Part shown: positions 9,713-19,622 of the stretch, piece by piece | Numbering within the stretch: the stretch's first letter is position 1 | Layout of the letters: every line of letters begins with the position of its first letter | Assembly (NCBI GenBank): GCA_947585865.1 | Contig: CANPXH010000005.1 | Location: forward strand, 51,615 to 115,614 | Source of the DNA: an uncultured Clostridia bacterium | GTDB taxonomy: Bacteria > Bacillota > Clostridia > Lachnospirales > CAG-274 | Direction: 5' to 3' | Length of the DNA stretch: 64,000 nucleotides | Notes under the pieces: model-generated | Database searches by the model: none | What the model was told of the DNA's origin: nothing | The model's input: the letters and a program-made list of their open reading frames with translations, nothing else | Made by a program: the position numbers and the translations under genes

Positions 9713-10420
9713 TTAATATTCTTTCCTAAAGCCCTTACGTTTTCTTCTTGCATAGCTATAGTTCTTATCGCCGCAAATGATTATATGATCTATCATCCTT
9801 ATGCCAAGGCTTTCAAATTTCATACGAAGCTCCTCTGTTGCCCTGTCATCCGAAATAGACGGCTCGTTGCATCCGCTTGGATGATTGTGGGCTAATATCG
9901 TAAACTTCGCCTTATTTAACAATGCTCTTTGCAAAACGACCTCCGCAGTAAAATTAACGGTATCCTCCGAACCGTCGCTTATCCTGTCTGCCGCTATAAG
10001 CTTTTTATTGATATCCAAGGACAAAAGATATATGGATTCATAATTTTGTCCTTGCAAAAGAGCATTCAGATAACCTATGGCTATGGAATTATTATCTATG
10101 ACCAGACCCTTTGAATAAAAGCTTTCAAGATATCTTTTAGATATATAAGGCATCATGGACAGATATACGGCTACATTTTCCGTAAGTCCGCCGTTTTCCA
10201 TAAGATCCTCCGGTCTTGAATTGAACAGATTGTGAAGGGAATGATATTTCTCAAGGAGTTTCTTGGCAATGACTTTTGTATCCTTCATAGGATAGGCGTA
10301 GAAAAGCATGAGCTCCAATACCTCATACTCCTTAAAGCTGTCCAAATTACCTTCTTTTATGAATCTTTGTCTTACTCTGCTCCTATGTCCTTTATTCGGG
10401 TTTTCGCTGTTTACTCCCAT
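9713..10420 (-). CDS. radC: RadC family JAB-domain protein
   Basis: 235 aa. N-terminal HhH-like region (YEVLELMLFYAYP) and a C-terminal MPN/JAMM domain with intact metal ligands in HNHPSG and S-x2-D. RadC proteins are widespread; a direct repair role is disputed and a DNA-related metallo-hydrolase is the safer statement. The stop lies 13 bp before the PspC gene's GTG. Confidence 0.93.
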   Translation of the reverse strand: MGVNSENPNKGHRSRVRQRFIKEGNLDSFKEYEVLELMLFYAYPMKDTKVIAKKLLEKYHSLHNLFNSRPEDLMENGGLTENVAVYLSMMPYISKRYLESFYSKGLVIDNNSIAIGYLNALLQGQNYESIYLLSLDINKKLIAADRISDGSEDTVNFTAEVVLQRALLNKAKFTILAHNHPSGCNEPSISDDRATEELRMKFESLGIRMIDHIIICGDKNYSYARRKRKGFRKEY

Positions 10421-10891
10421 TTACAAGACCTCATTTATGTATTTTGTATATTTGCTGAAATTGCCGCTATATATTATTTTAAGGAGCCTGTCCGCCCTTT
10501 CCATGGCTCTTGCCGCCGTTTCCTTATCAAGTATATCCTCTCTCAGCGCAGCGGCTATCTCATCCAGATCGGCTACCTTAACAGACCCATTCTCATATAC
10601 TATTATATCTATGAGCAGATCGTTGAAAAAATAGGCGTCGCCCTCTATGTGCGTATCTATTATATCGCAGTACCAATATACAAGCTTGTCCTTGCCGTCT
10701 ATAAACTTGCTTATCTTAAATCCTTCATCTATAAAGTAACATGAGAAGCCGTGTGTAAAATCGGTCCTTTGTCTGAGCACCTTCCATTTTGTAACTATCC
10801 TGTTTTCTTTAAAACTCAGTATCTCGTCGTCCTTAAGATAAACGGTCTCATCGGGTATATACCGTCTTCTGTATAGCTTTATTTCCCCCAT
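10421..10891 (-). CDS. DUF402 domain protein
   Basis: 156 aa from an ATG that overlaps the end of the codY-like gene (GATATGGGGGAAATAA), which implies translational coupling. It carries the DUF402 beta-barrel with FTHGFSCYFIDEGFKISKF and WYCDIID. Characterised relatives include nucleoside phosphatases and RNA-associated hydrolases, but family alone does not define the activity. The stop is directly followed by radC. Confidence 0.8.
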   Translation of the reverse strand: MGEIKLYRRRYIPDETVYLKDDEILSFKENRIVTKWKVLRQRTDFTHGFSCYFIDEGFKISKFIDGKDKLVYWYCDIIDTHIEGDAYFFNDLLIDIIVYENGSVKVADLDEIAAALREDILDKETAARAMERADRLLKIIYSGNFSKYTKYINEVL

Positions 10892-11460
10892 ATCTGTTCC
10901 TCTCTCATCTTTTCTATAAGCCCTTGATCCAGCATCTTCACATATGTACCTTTCATACCGCCTGAATGGAGCTTTATAAGTCCAGTGCATTCAAGCTTAT
11001 GCAGGCCGTTTACTATGACCGAACGGGTCACTCCCGTTTCAGCGGAGATCTTGCTTATATTTACAACGGACTTATCTCCAAGGGAAAGAAGAGCGGCTCT
11101 TACGCCCCTGTACTCTCCCTCGGACAATCCCTTTACGGCGTTATCCGTAAGCTCGTTCCACATATGGGAATATGTGTTGAGCCTTTGTATATCCATTTTA
11201 AAGTAAATGATAACGGCAGCGGCACGTATATATCTGTAGTTTTCATTAACAGCCTTGTCGCTCATATACATAGAACCGAGGCGGCCCAATGATATGCAGT
11301 TTTGATATTTTGAATTTCCGTAAAGAAATTCACCCTTCCAGTTTGTAAGCGAAATGTGGGAACCCAATTCCACTTCCATTTCGGAAAGAAAGCTGTCGTA
11401 AAAATCACTGCTTGTCAGTGCAATACTTATGAGCCTGTCTATCCTGTCGCTGTAATCCAT
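10879..11460 (-). CDS. codY: Short CodY-like transcription regulator with a reduced GAF domain
   Basis: 193 aa against about 260 for standard CodY. The C-terminal winged helix is typical: VSKISAETGVTRSVIVNGL, then GMKGTYVKML. Most of the N-terminal GAF domain, which binds branched-chain amino acids in Bacillus, is missing; only about 100 residues precede the linker helix, including a short ISLTNWKGEFLYGNSKYQ strand pair. Position beside topA and dprA matches the codY locus of other Clostridia. Likely still binds DNA; the metabolite response is doubtful. Confidence 0.8.
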   Translation of the reverse strand: MDYSDRIDRLISIALTSSDFYDSFLSEMEVELGSHISLTNWKGEFLYGNSKYQNCISLGRLGSMYMSDKAVNENYRYIRAAAVIIYFKMDIQRLNTYSHMWNELTDNAVKGLSEGEYRGVRAALLSLGDKSVVNISKISAETGVTRSVIVNGLHKLECTGLIKLHSGGMKGTYVKMLDQGLIEKMREEQIWGK

Positions 11461-11472
11461 GATCCTAAACCC

Positions 11473-13551
11473 CTACTGTGCTTTTTTAGATTCCTTTTTG
11501 TAATTGCATTCGGTGTTGCTGCACACAACAGCGGCATTTTTTCCTCCCTTTTCCACAAGAGGTTTGCCGCACACAGGACATTTTTCTCCTGTAGGCTTGT
11601 TCCAAAGCATAAGAGAGCAGTCGGGATTGTTTTCACAGCCGTAATATCTTCTGCCCTTTTTTGTTTTCTTTACATAAACCTTGCCTCCGCACAGCGGACA
11701 CTTTACGCCTGCGTCTTCAAAAAGCGGCTTTGTGTTCCTGCATTCCGGAAAGCCCGGGCAGGCAAGAAACTTACCGTATCTGCCGTATTTAACGACCATT
11801 TTCCTGCCGCATTCCTCACAAACCACATCGGTCTCTTCATCTTTTATTTCCACATTCTTTACCTTGTCCTCAGCCTCCTTGAGAAGCTCCTCGAACACGG
11901 GATAGAAATTCCTCAATATCTCCTTCCACTCCATCTTTCCTTCTTCCACTCTGTCAAGAGCAGTCTCCATATCGGCAGTAAATTCGGTATTTATAACATC
12001 GCCAAAGTTGTTCTTCACAATATCGTTCACTATCTCGCCCAGCTCTGTGGCATAAAATACCTTCTGTTCCTTTGTAACATAATTTCTCTGCTGTATTGTG
12101 GTAATGGTCGGAGCATAGGTAGACGGTCTTCCGACACCTATATCCTCAAGAGTTTTTATAAGCATAGCCTCGGTATATCTTGCAGGAGGCTGGGTAAAAT
12201 GCTGATCCGCCTTTATATCATTACACTCAAGCTGCTCGCCCTTTGATATTTCGGGCATTGCTCCCTCTTCGCTTTTTTCTTCATTCTTTTTATACACTGA
12301 AAGATAACCGTCAAATACAAGTACGGAGCCTGTCGCTCTGAATATATATTTGTCGGAAGAGATATCGGCAGCCAATGTGGTGTATACCGCAGGCGGCATC
12401 TGGCTTGCTATAAAGCGTTCCCATATAAGCTTATAGAGCCTGTACTGATCTCTGCTGAGACTGTCCTTGATCTTGTCGGGAGTCCTGAGAGAGGATGTGG
12501 GTCTTATGGCCTCATGGGCATCCTGCGCCCTGCTGTCCGTTTTATACTGCTTTCTCTCCTTTATATATTTTTCACCGTAATTATTGGAAATAAAGGCTCT
12601 TGCCTCTTCATATGCCTCATCCGCTATCCTTACGGAGTCGGTCCTGATATATGATACAAGACCTACAGTGCCTTCGCCCTTGATATCGATGCCCTCATAA
12701 AGCTGCTGAGCTATCCTCATAGTCTTTTGAGAAGCAAAGCCCAAAAGCTTTGAAGCTTCCTGCTGCATAGTGCTTGTTGTAAAAGGAGCGGGCGGATTTT
12801 TGGAACGGTTGCCCTTTTTCACAGACTTTACGCTAAAGCCTGCCTTTTTACAGGCAGTCGTTATTTTTTCCGCTTCATCGCCGCTTTTCAGCTCTATTTT
12901 TCCCTTGGCATCGCCGTGGAACCTGGCTGTAAATTTCTTGCCCTTGGCAGTATCCAGTTCCGCTTCTATGCTCCAGTATTCATTTGGTATAAAATCGGCT
13001 ATTTCCTTATCTCTGTCGCATATGAGCCTTAAGGCAACGGACTGGACTCTTCCCGCGCTAAGGCCCTTTTTTACCTTTTTCCAAAGAAGCGGACTTATCT
13101 TGTAGCCCACTATCCTGTCAAGAGTTCTTCTTGCCTGCTGTGCGTTTACAAGATCCATATCTATTTCCCTTGCTTCTTTTATGGATCGCTTTACCGCATT
13201 TTTTGTTATCTCGTTAAATGTTATTCTGTATGTCTTTTTGGGATCGAGCTTAAGCGCATATACAAGATGCCAGCTTATGGCCTCGCCTTCTCGGTCGGGG
13301 TCGGTCGCAAGATAGACCTTGTCCGCCGTCTTTACTTCCTTGCGCAGCTTTGCAAGAAGCTCGCCTTTTCCCCTTATGGTTATATATTTAGGCTCAAAGT
13401 CATTTTCAATGTTTATGCCCAATTCGCTTTTGGGCAGATCCCTTACATGACCTACAGACGCCTCTATCTTATAATTGGCTCCCAAAAATTTCTTTAATGT
13501 CTTTGCCTTAGCAGGTGATTCCACTATGACAAGATATTTTTTACCACTCAT
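11473..13551 (-). CDS. topA: DNA topoisomerase I
   Basis: 692 aa from the ATG after GGAGGGAAATTGTA. Type IA topoisomerase that relaxes negative supercoils. TOPRIM at the N-terminus (LVIVESPAKAKT, DPDREGEAISWHL), active-site Tyr in SYIRTDSVRI, and SAGRVQSVALRL. Three C-terminal four-Cys zinc ribbons (CEECGRK, CPLCGGK, CPVCGKP). It sits between dprA and codY, a common Firmicutes order. Confidence 0.97.
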   Translation of the reverse strand: MSGKKYLVIVESPAKAKTLKKFLGANYKIEASVGHVRDLPKSELGINIENDFEPKYITIRGKGELLAKLRKEVKTADKVYLATDPDREGEAISWHLVYALKLDPKKTYRITFNEITKNAVKRSIKEAREIDMDLVNAQQARRTLDRIVGYKISPLLWKKVKKGLSAGRVQSVALRLICDRDKEIADFIPNEYWSIEAELDTAKGKKFTARFHGDAKGKIELKSGDEAEKITTACKKAGFSVKSVKKGNRSKNPPAPFTTSTMQQEASKLLGFASQKTMRIAQQLYEGIDIKGEGTVGLVSYIRTDSVRIADEAYEEARAFISNNYGEKYIKERKQYKTDSRAQDAHEAIRPTSSLRTPDKIKDSLSRDQYRLYKLIWERFIASQMPPAVYTTLAADISSDKYIFRATGSVLVFDGYLSVYKKNEEKSEEGAMPEISKGEQLECNDIKADQHFTQPPARYTEAMLIKTLEDIGVGRPSTYAPTITTIQQRNYVTKEQKVFYATELGEIVNDIVKNNFGDVINTEFTADMETALDRVEEGKMEWKEILRNFYPVFEELLKEAEDKVKNVEIKDEETDVVCEECGRKMVVKYGRYGKFLACPGFPECRNTKPLFEDAGVKCPLCGGKVYVKKTKKGRRYYGCENNPDCSLMLWNKPTGEKCPVCGKPLVEKGGKNAAVVCSNTECNYKKESKKAQ

Positions 13552-13577
13552 TACAATTTCCCTCCAATTGACCTTGC

Positions 13578-14672
13578 CTATAAGCTGCGTGCAAATTTTT
13601 GCCCCGATAAATGGATTATGCATCCCTTTAGTTCAAGCAAAGTAAGTATGACCGAAAGCTCTTTTGCTTCCATGCCGGTCTTTGCAATTATCTCATCGGC
13701 AGTTATAGGTTCATAATCTATACAATCATATACTATTTTTTCATTTGGTGCAAGAGGTGAAATATCTTTTTCTATTTTTTTTAAAGATTTTTTATCGATC
13801 CTGACACCAATTTCCTCCAATATATCCTCCACGCAGGTATACATCCTGCATCCGTTTGCTATCAGCCTGTTACAGCCCTTGCTGAATCTGCTGGTAATAT
13901 TTCCCGGCACTGCCATTACGCTTCTTCCGTAGTCCAAAGCCTTGTTGGCCGTTATCAAAGAACCGCTTATCTCCGCCGCTTCCACAACTACAGTAACGGA
14001 GCTGAGAGCAGCTATGAGCCTGTTCCTGTAGGGAAAGTTGGCTGCCGCAGGTTTTTCGCCGAGAGAATATTCGCTTATGATGCAGCCATTATATTTTATT
14101 TCGTTGTAGAGATTTGTATTACTTACGGGATAACATATATCAACGCCGGAGCCAAGCACGGCAACGGTCTTGCCTCCGCCCTCGATACAGCCTCTGTGGG
14201 CAAGGGTATCCGTACCCATTGCCATACCGCTCACTACCACAATGCCGCTTTCTCCAAGCTCCTTGGCCATAGCATGACATACCGCAGCGCCGTAATCGGT
14301 GACTCTTCTTGAGCCTACTATGCTGACAAAGGGCGCCGCATCATCGGGATACTCTCCTATTATATAGACTCCGAGAGGCATATCATCCATCATGGTAAAG
14401 GGCAGCGGATAGCCTGATTCTCCCCGTATGTAAAAATCCGCCTCGCTCCTATAGAGCTTTTCAAGCTCCTTGTCCATATCGTATCTGTAGCGGCTCCTTA
14501 TAAGGAGCTCCAGCTCCTCTTTTGCCAGTATCTTGGCATCGGCTATGTCATAGCGATCCGCATTCCACAGTCCTTCGCAGGAGCCAAAGTATTCCATAAG
14601 AGCAATCCTGTTTTCTGATTTTATAGATATAAGTGAATTCAACCACATTATGTAATTCTTTTCGGTATACAT
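13578..14672 (-). CDS. dprA: DNA-processing protein DprA (Smf)
   Basis: 364 aa. Rossmann-like core with VSIVGSRRVTDYG, SGMAMGTDTLAHRG and GSGVDICYP, then a C-terminal winged-helix region. DprA loads RecA on incoming single-stranded DNA during natural transformation. Directly downstream of comM (10 bp), 26 bp before topA. Confidence 0.95.
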   Translation of the reverse strand: MYTEKNYIMWLNSLISIKSENRIALMEYFGSCEGLWNADRYDIADAKILAKEELELLIRSRYRYDMDKELEKLYRSEADFYIRGESGYPLPFTMMDDMPLGVYIIGEYPDDAAPFVSIVGSRRVTDYGAAVCHAMAKELGESGIVVVSGMAMGTDTLAHRGCIEGGGKTVAVLGSGVDICYPVSNTNLYNEIKYNGCIISEYSLGEKPAAANFPYRNRLIAALSSVTVVVEAAEISGSLITANKALDYGRSVMAVPGNITSRFSKGCNRLIANGCRMYTCVEDILEEIGVRIDKKSLKKIEKDISPLAPNEKIVYDCIDYEPITADEIIAKTGMEAKELSVILTLLELKGCIIHLSGQKFARSL

Positions 14673-14682
14673 ATCATCCTCG

Positions 14683-16212
14683 TTAATGCAAAAGCTTTCT
14701 GTCCAAATTTCTAAGCTGTATTGCCTCGCTTATATGACTCACGTTTATATTTTCACTGCCGTCAAGATCCGCTATGGTCCTGGATATCTTCAAAAGCTTG
14801 TGATAGGCTCTTGCACTGAAATTAAGCGTGTCAAAGGCATTTTTGAGTATTGTCCTCTCCATATTTCCCAGCACACAGTATTTTTCTATCTGAGATGCGG
14901 AAAGCTGGGAATTGAAATATATATTTTCGTGTTTATATCTTTCCTGCTGTATTTTGTGAGCGGCTATCACTCTTTTTCTTATGTCGGCGGAATGCTCTTC
15001 TCTTCCTGTACTGCCCAGATCCTTATAGTCAACAGAGCCTGCTTCTACCTGTATATCTATCCTGTCAAGGAGAGGCCCGCTTATCTTGCCCATATATCTG
15101 TTTATTTTATTGGGCGTACAAGTACATTTATCGGAATATCCGTAATAGCCGCAAGGACACGGATTCATGCTGGCTACCATCATAAGATTTGCAGGGTATG
15201 TCATAGAACCGTTTACCCTTGATATATGAACTTCTCCGTCTTCAAGAGGCTGTCTCAGCTCCTCCAGCACATCTCTGTGGAATTCCGGTAGCTCGTCTAA
15301 GAACAACACGCCGTTATGGGCAAGACTCACCTCTCCCGGCTTGGGTATCCTGCCGCCGCCTACCATGGCAGAGCCTGATATCGTGTGATGCGGCGAACGA
15401 AACGGCCTTTTTGTAATAAGGGCATTTCTGTTCCTTATAAGCCCGGATACAGAATAAATTTTGGTTATCTCTATGCTTTCTTCAAAGGAAAGCTCAGGCA
15501 ATATCGTAGGTATCCTCTTTGCCATCATCGTCTTGCCCGAACCGGGAGGACCTATCATGAGTACATTGTGCATACCCGCTGCCGCTATTTCAAGGGCACG
15601 CTTTACATTCTCCTGACCCTTTACATCGGAAAAATCATTTATATGACCTTCCCGCCTTGAAAAAAGCTCATTTATATCTACAGTTACAAAGCCTGGGCTT
15701 GTCTCGTTATTTGCTATTTTTACAAGCTCATTGATATCACGGACCCCAACGACCTCTATATCGTCTACCAAAGCCGCTTCTTCACCGTTGGCAACGGGAA
15801 CATAGCAGCGCCTGAACCCTTTTTCTTTGGCAGTATATATCATAGGAAGAACGCCGTCTACCCCTCTTATGCTGCCGTCTAAGGAAAGCTCTCCTATCAA
15901 TACCGCATCGTCAAATGCATTGGGAGATACCGCCTTGGTACACACCAGCAAGCCCGCCGCCATAGGCAGATCGTAAGCGGGGCCCTCCTTTTTTGTATTT
16001 GCCGGAGCCAAATTTACAGTGATCCTCTTGACGGGAAATTCCAAGCCGGAATTTTTAATGGCTGTTCTTACCCTTTCTTTGGATTCTTTCACGGCACTGT
16101 CCGGCAAACCCACTATTTCAAAGGAGGGCATACCGTTGCATACATCTACCTCTGTTTCAACTATATATCCGTCTATACCGAAAAGTCCGCATGAATGTAT
16201 TTTAGACAACAA
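14683..16212 (-). CDS. comM: ComM/YifB family Mg-chelatase-like AAA+ ATPase
   Basis: 509 aa from the first of two TTG codons, eight bases after AGGAGG; the track start is far upstream without a ribosome site. ChlI-like N-terminal domain (VGLPDSAVKESKERV), Walker A GPPGSGKTMMAKR, Walker B VLFLDELPEF, and a C-terminal zinc/lid region (CPCGYYGYSDKC). ComM is a hexameric helicase that promotes branch migration in transformation; here it is coupled to dprA. Confidence 0.94.
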   Translation of the reverse strand: MLSKIHSCGLFGIDGYIVETEVDVCNGMPSFEIVGLPDSAVKESKERVRTAIKNSGLEFPVKRITVNLAPANTKKEGPAYDLPMAAGLLVCTKAVSPNAFDDAVLIGELSLDGSIRGVDGVLPMIYTAKEKGFRRCYVPVANGEEAALVDDIEVVGVRDINELVKIANNETSPGFVTVDINELFSRREGHINDFSDVKGQENVKRALEIAAAGMHNVLMIGPPGSGKTMMAKRIPTILPELSFEESIEITKIYSVSGLIRNRNALITKRPFRSPHHTISGSAMVGGGRIPKPGEVSLAHNGVLFLDELPEFHRDVLEELRQPLEDGEVHISRVNGSMTYPANLMMVASMNPCPCGYYGYSDKCTCTPNKINRYMGKISGPLLDRIDIQVEAGSVDYKDLGSTGREEHSADIRKRVIAAHKIQQERYKHENIYFNSQLSASQIEKYCVLGNMERTILKNAFDTLNFSARAYHKLLKISRTIADLDGSENINVSHISEAIQLRNLDRKLLH

Positions 16213-16319
16213 CCTGATCCCCTCCTTTTTTGTTTGATTGTAGCATTCTTTTTTTATATTTGCAAGATTTATTTTGCTTGTACCCATATTTGTCCGTATG
16301 GATAGGCTCGGCACTTATA

Positions 16320-18434
16320 TTATTTCACAAACTCAAAATCTATTGTCCTTGCCTCAAGGCTTACCCTTGTGAGCAGCACCTTCACTTTGTCTCCCACAGT
16401 ATATGTCTTATGGGAAACGATACCTATATATCTCATTCTTTCCTCGTCAAATTCATAGTTGTCATCGGTAATGTCTTTTACGGATACCATTCCTTCAACG
16501 GTATTGGGAAGCTCGACATATATGCCCCATGACGTGACACTCGATATTATGCCCTCAAATTCTTGTCCTACTCTGCTGTACATATATTCGGCGATCTTAT
16601 ACTTGTCGGCCTCCTTCTCCGCTTCCTCGGCACGTCTTTCGTTTTCGGAGCATAGCCTTGAGACCTCGGCAAGCATTTTGGCATAGTGCTCTGTCCTTTT
16701 TTCCGTAAGCCTTCCGTCTAAATACTCGCTTATTATCCTGTGTATCTGTAGGTCGGGATATCGTCTTATAGGCGATGTGAAATGGCAGTAATACCGAGCG
16801 GCAAGTCCGAAATGCTTGTCGCTCTTATCCGTGTATTTGGCCTGCTTCATACTTCTCAGAGTCATTTTGTTTATCAGCAGCTCTTCCGGGGTGTTTTCTA
16901 TACCTGCCAAAAGCTGACTGTAGCTTTTTGGATGTTTTGAATTGCCCTTTATAACATAGCCGAAAGCGCCTATAAATCTCTTGAGCCTTTCAAATTTTTC
17001 CTCATCGGGCTCTTCATGTATCCTATACACAAAGGGTATGTCCAGCCAATAGAAATGCTCGGCAACGGTCTCGTTGGCCGCCAGCATAAATTCCTCTATG
17101 ATGCTTGTGGCCACATTGCGCTCTCTCTTTATTATGTCTACAGGCTTTCCCTGCTCATCCGTTACTATCTTTGCCTCATCGCTTTTAAACTCTATGGCTC
17201 CCCTTTTGCTTCGCTTTTCTTTGAGTATGTTCCTCAGATCTTCCATTTCCTTGAACATAGGCACAAGATCACTGTATTCCTCAATATATTCGGAGTCCTT
17301 GTTTGTAAGTATATCGTATACGACATTGTAGCTCATACGCCTGTTTACATTTATCACAGCCTTTTTTATATCATGGGAGACTATATCTCCTTTTTTATCT
17401 ATCTCCATAATGCAGCACAGTGAAAGTCTGTCCTCGCCTTCATTAAGAGAGCATATGCCGTTTGAAAGCTTATGGGGAAGCATAGGTATCACTCTGTCCG
17501 TAAGATACACGCTCGTGCCTCTTTTGTATGCTTCCTTGTCAAGAGCGGAGCCCTCCTTCACATAGTGAGATACATCGGCGATGTATACTCCCAGTCTGTA
17601 ATTTCCGTTGTCAAGCTTTTCCACAGAAACGGCGTCATCCAGATCCTTTGCGTCCTCGCCGTCTATAGTCACCATAGTTACAGCTCTGAGGTCCTCTCTG
17701 CCGAATATCTCCTCCTCGGTCACAGTATCGGAGATATTTTTCGTTTCGCCGTATACCCTGTCGGGAAAATCCAAAGGCAGGTCGTATCGGTATATCACAG
17801 AGAGCATATCGACGCCGGGATCGTTCATATGGCCTATTATTTCCGTCACGACGCCCTCGGGGCTGCTGTTTTTATCTCCGGGCTTTGTTATTTTTACAAG
17901 CACCTTATGTCCTGTGACCGCACCCTTGCTCTTTCCCGCAGGTATAAATATATCATTAGCGATCTTGTTTTCGTCAGGCACAGCAAAGCCGTAGTTCTTC
18001 ACCTGTTCATATGTGGCCACGATGTGCTTCATGCCTCTTTCGAGGATCTTTACTATTTCGCCTTCGTACTTTTCCCTGTCTGTCAGTCTGAAAAGCACCT
18101 TGTCCTTGTGCAGCGCATCCTTTACAAAAGGTGCGGGTATAAATATTTCCTCTTCAAAGCCTTCCGCCGCCACAAAGCCGAAGCCTTTGGGATTGCCCTT
18201 GAATACGCCCTTGTACAAATTGTCTCTTGCAATATCGTTTATCTTGCCCTTTTGGGTTATTATAATATCGCCGCTTTGCGCAAGCTCGTCTATCATATTA
18301 TAAAACATATCCCTGTCCTGTGCGGGCACCTGCATAAACTCGGCTATGTGTTTGGCTCGCATAGGCTTATATTCCTTATCCTTTATAAAAGAAAGTATTT
18401 TTTCCTTTCTTTCATCATATAAATTATTTTCCAC
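16320..18434 (-). CDS. rnr: Ribonuclease R
   Basis: 704 aa with a GTG start after a GGGGTGG ribosome site. Order: N-terminal winged helix, two cold-shock domains (GNPKGFGFV), RNB catalytic domain (DGEDAKDLDDAVS with metal-binding Asp residues) and a C-terminal S1 domain (GIISSVTSWGIYVELPNT). Degrades structured RNA 3' to 5'. In many Firmicutes it lies between secG and smpB; secG is upstream here, but comM follows instead of smpB. Confidence 0.96.
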   Translation of the reverse strand: MENNLYDERKEKILSFIKDKEYKPMRAKHIAEFMQVPAQDRDMFYNMIDELAQSGDIIITQKGKINDIARDNLYKGVFKGNPKGFGFVAAEGFEEEIFIPAPFVKDALHKDKVLFRLTDREKYEGEIVKILERGMKHIVATYEQVKNYGFAVPDENKIANDIFIPAGKSKGAVTGHKVLVKITKPGDKNSSPEGVVTEIIGHMNDPGVDMLSVIYRYDLPLDFPDRVYGETKNISDTVTEEEIFGREDLRAVTMVTIDGEDAKDLDDAVSVEKLDNGNYRLGVYIADVSHYVKEGSALDKEAYKRGTSVYLTDRVIPMLPHKLSNGICSLNEGEDRLSLCCIMEIDKKGDIVSHDIKKAVINVNRRMSYNVVYDILTNKDSEYIEEYSDLVPMFKEMEDLRNILKEKRSKRGAIEFKSDEAKIVTDEQGKPVDIIKRERNVATSIIEEFMLAANETVAEHFYWLDIPFVYRIHEEPDEEKFERLKRFIGAFGYVIKGNSKHPKSYSQLLAGIENTPEELLINKMTLRSMKQAKYTDKSDKHFGLAARYYCHFTSPIRRYPDLQIHRIISEYLDGRLTEKRTEHYAKMLAEVSRLCSENERRAEEAEKEADKYKIAEYMYSRVGQEFEGIISSVTSWGIYVELPNTVEGMVSVKDITDDNYEFDEERMRYIGIVSHKTYTVGDKVKVLLTRVSLEARTIDFEFVK

Positions 18435-18533
18435 AATGATCCACCCCTATTTGTTTTTCAAGAAGGTATCGGTCAAGCTCCCGTACAGCAGGCCCACGGC
18501 TGCCGATCAGATGAGCGCAAGGCCTACCCGTCA

Positions 18534-18567
18534 AATTAAAATAGGTTGCCGCAAACACGACAACCTA
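18534..18567 (-). terminator. secG terminator
   Basis: TAGGTTG-CCGC and its inverse form a stem; reading leftward it is followed by TTTTAATTT. It lies between secG and rnr, so rnr probably has its own promoter in the 100 bp that follow, which I could not pin down. Confidence 0.6.
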
Positions 18568-18573
18568 CGTTGA

Positions 18574-18825
18574 TTATTTTACAAAGTTACTTACAAGAAT
18601 AAGAACTGCATATATAACGGCAACGATCTTGGTATATAACTCAAGCTTGCCTTCGTATGAATTCTTTTTATTTCTGTTCCAGTATGAAGAGTTCTGGCTT
18701 GCTGAGCCAAGACCCATAGAGCTTGTAAATCCTGCTGCCTGCTTCTTCTGTAAAAGAATAAGAGCAACAAGAGCAATACTGCATACAGCTATAAGTACAC
18801 ACAAAATTATAAACGGAACACTCAT
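18574..18825 (-). CDS. secG: Protein translocase subunit SecG
   Basis: 83 aa with two membrane helices (FIILCVLIAVCSIALVALILLQ and the C-terminal LYTKIVAVIYAVLILVSNF) separated by the Gly/Ser-rich GFTSSMGLGSAS loop typical of SecG. Part of the SecYEG channel. Strong AGGAGG ribosome site. Confidence 0.93.
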   Translation of the reverse strand: MSVPFIILCVLIAVCSIALVALILLQKKQAAGFTSSMGLGSASQNSSYWNRNKKNSYEGKLELYTKIVAVIYAVLILVSNFVK

Positions 18826-18912
18826 ATATCCGAACCTCCTTAAATCTCAATCTACATAATAATAACACAACAAAATACAAATATCAAGTACTTTTTTCAT
18901 ATTTTGCCCGGA

Positions 18913-19608
18913 TCATGGATTTTTAACATCAAACTTGTAGCCTACGCCCCATATCGTCTTGATGCTCCATACATCGTCTTCCTTCATTTTTTCCCTGATC
19001 CTCTTTATATGAACATCCACAGTCCTTGTATCGCCTACAAATTCATAGCCCCATATCTTGTCCAAAAGCGTCTCTCTTGTAAACACCTGGTTGGGATGTG
19101 AAGCAAGGAAGCTCAAAAGCTCGAATTCCTTAGGCGGAAGTGACATTTCACGGTTATGATAGGTCACAAGATATGTGTTTTGATTTATTGACAGATTGGG
19201 ATAGACTATCTTCTTGATTTCAGGTTCCGTCTTGTTGTCATATCTTCTGAGCACGGCCTTTACCCTTGCCACAAGCTCCTTTGAATCAAAGGGCTTTACA
19301 ATATAATCGTCTGCGCCCATTTCAAGCCCCAAAACCTTGTCAAACACCTCGCCCTTGGCAGTCAGCATTATTATAGGTGTATTCGATATCTGTCTTATCT
19401 CCCTGCAAAGCTGATATCCGTCTTTGCCCGGAAGCATGATATCCAGCAGCACCATATGGGGAGCAAACTGCTTAAAGGCATCTATCACCTCATTGCCCGA
19501 ATAGATCTCTTGGGTCTCATAGCCATGCTTTTCCATATGGAGAGATATGAGCTCAGCAATATGCACATCGTCATCTACAATAAGAATTTTAACCTTATCC
19601 GTATCCAT
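18913..19608 (-). CDS. OmpR-family response regulator, orphan
   Basis: 231 aa from the ATG after GGAGGGCTTATA. Receiver with VDDDVHIAEL, acceptor Asp in LLDIMLPGKDG, Thr in MLTAKG and Lys in VKPFD, then a winged-helix DNA-binding domain (TRETLLDKIWGYEF, RTVDVHIKRIREK). Resembles the WalR/PhoP/ResD group. No kinase gene is adjacent; it begins 14 bp after mutS2 and is probably co-transcribed with it. Confidence 0.92.
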   Translation of the reverse strand: MDTDKVKILIVDDDVHIAELISLHMEKHGYETQEIYSGNEVIDAFKQFAPHMVLLDIMLPGKDGYQLCREIRQISNTPIIMLTAKGEVFDKVLGLEMGADDYIVKPFDSKELVARVKAVLRRYDNKTEPEIKKIVYPNLSINQNTYLVTYHNREMSLPPKEFELLSFLASHPNQVFTRETLLDKIWGYEFVGDTRTVDVHIKRIREKMKEDDVWSIKTIWGVGYKFDVKNP

Positions 19609-19622
19609 TATAAGCCCTCCGA

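Noticed and set aside
17472-18422. Long + strand ORF (316 aa) opposite rnr, and similar long ORFs opposite ppdK, comM and the permease
   Set aside because: They mirror real genes on the other strand, with no ribosome sites and no recognisable domains.
18440-18540. Possible tRNA or structured RNA between secG and rnr
   Set aside because: GC-rich with small inverted repeats, but no cloverleaf, T-loop or known RNA signature.
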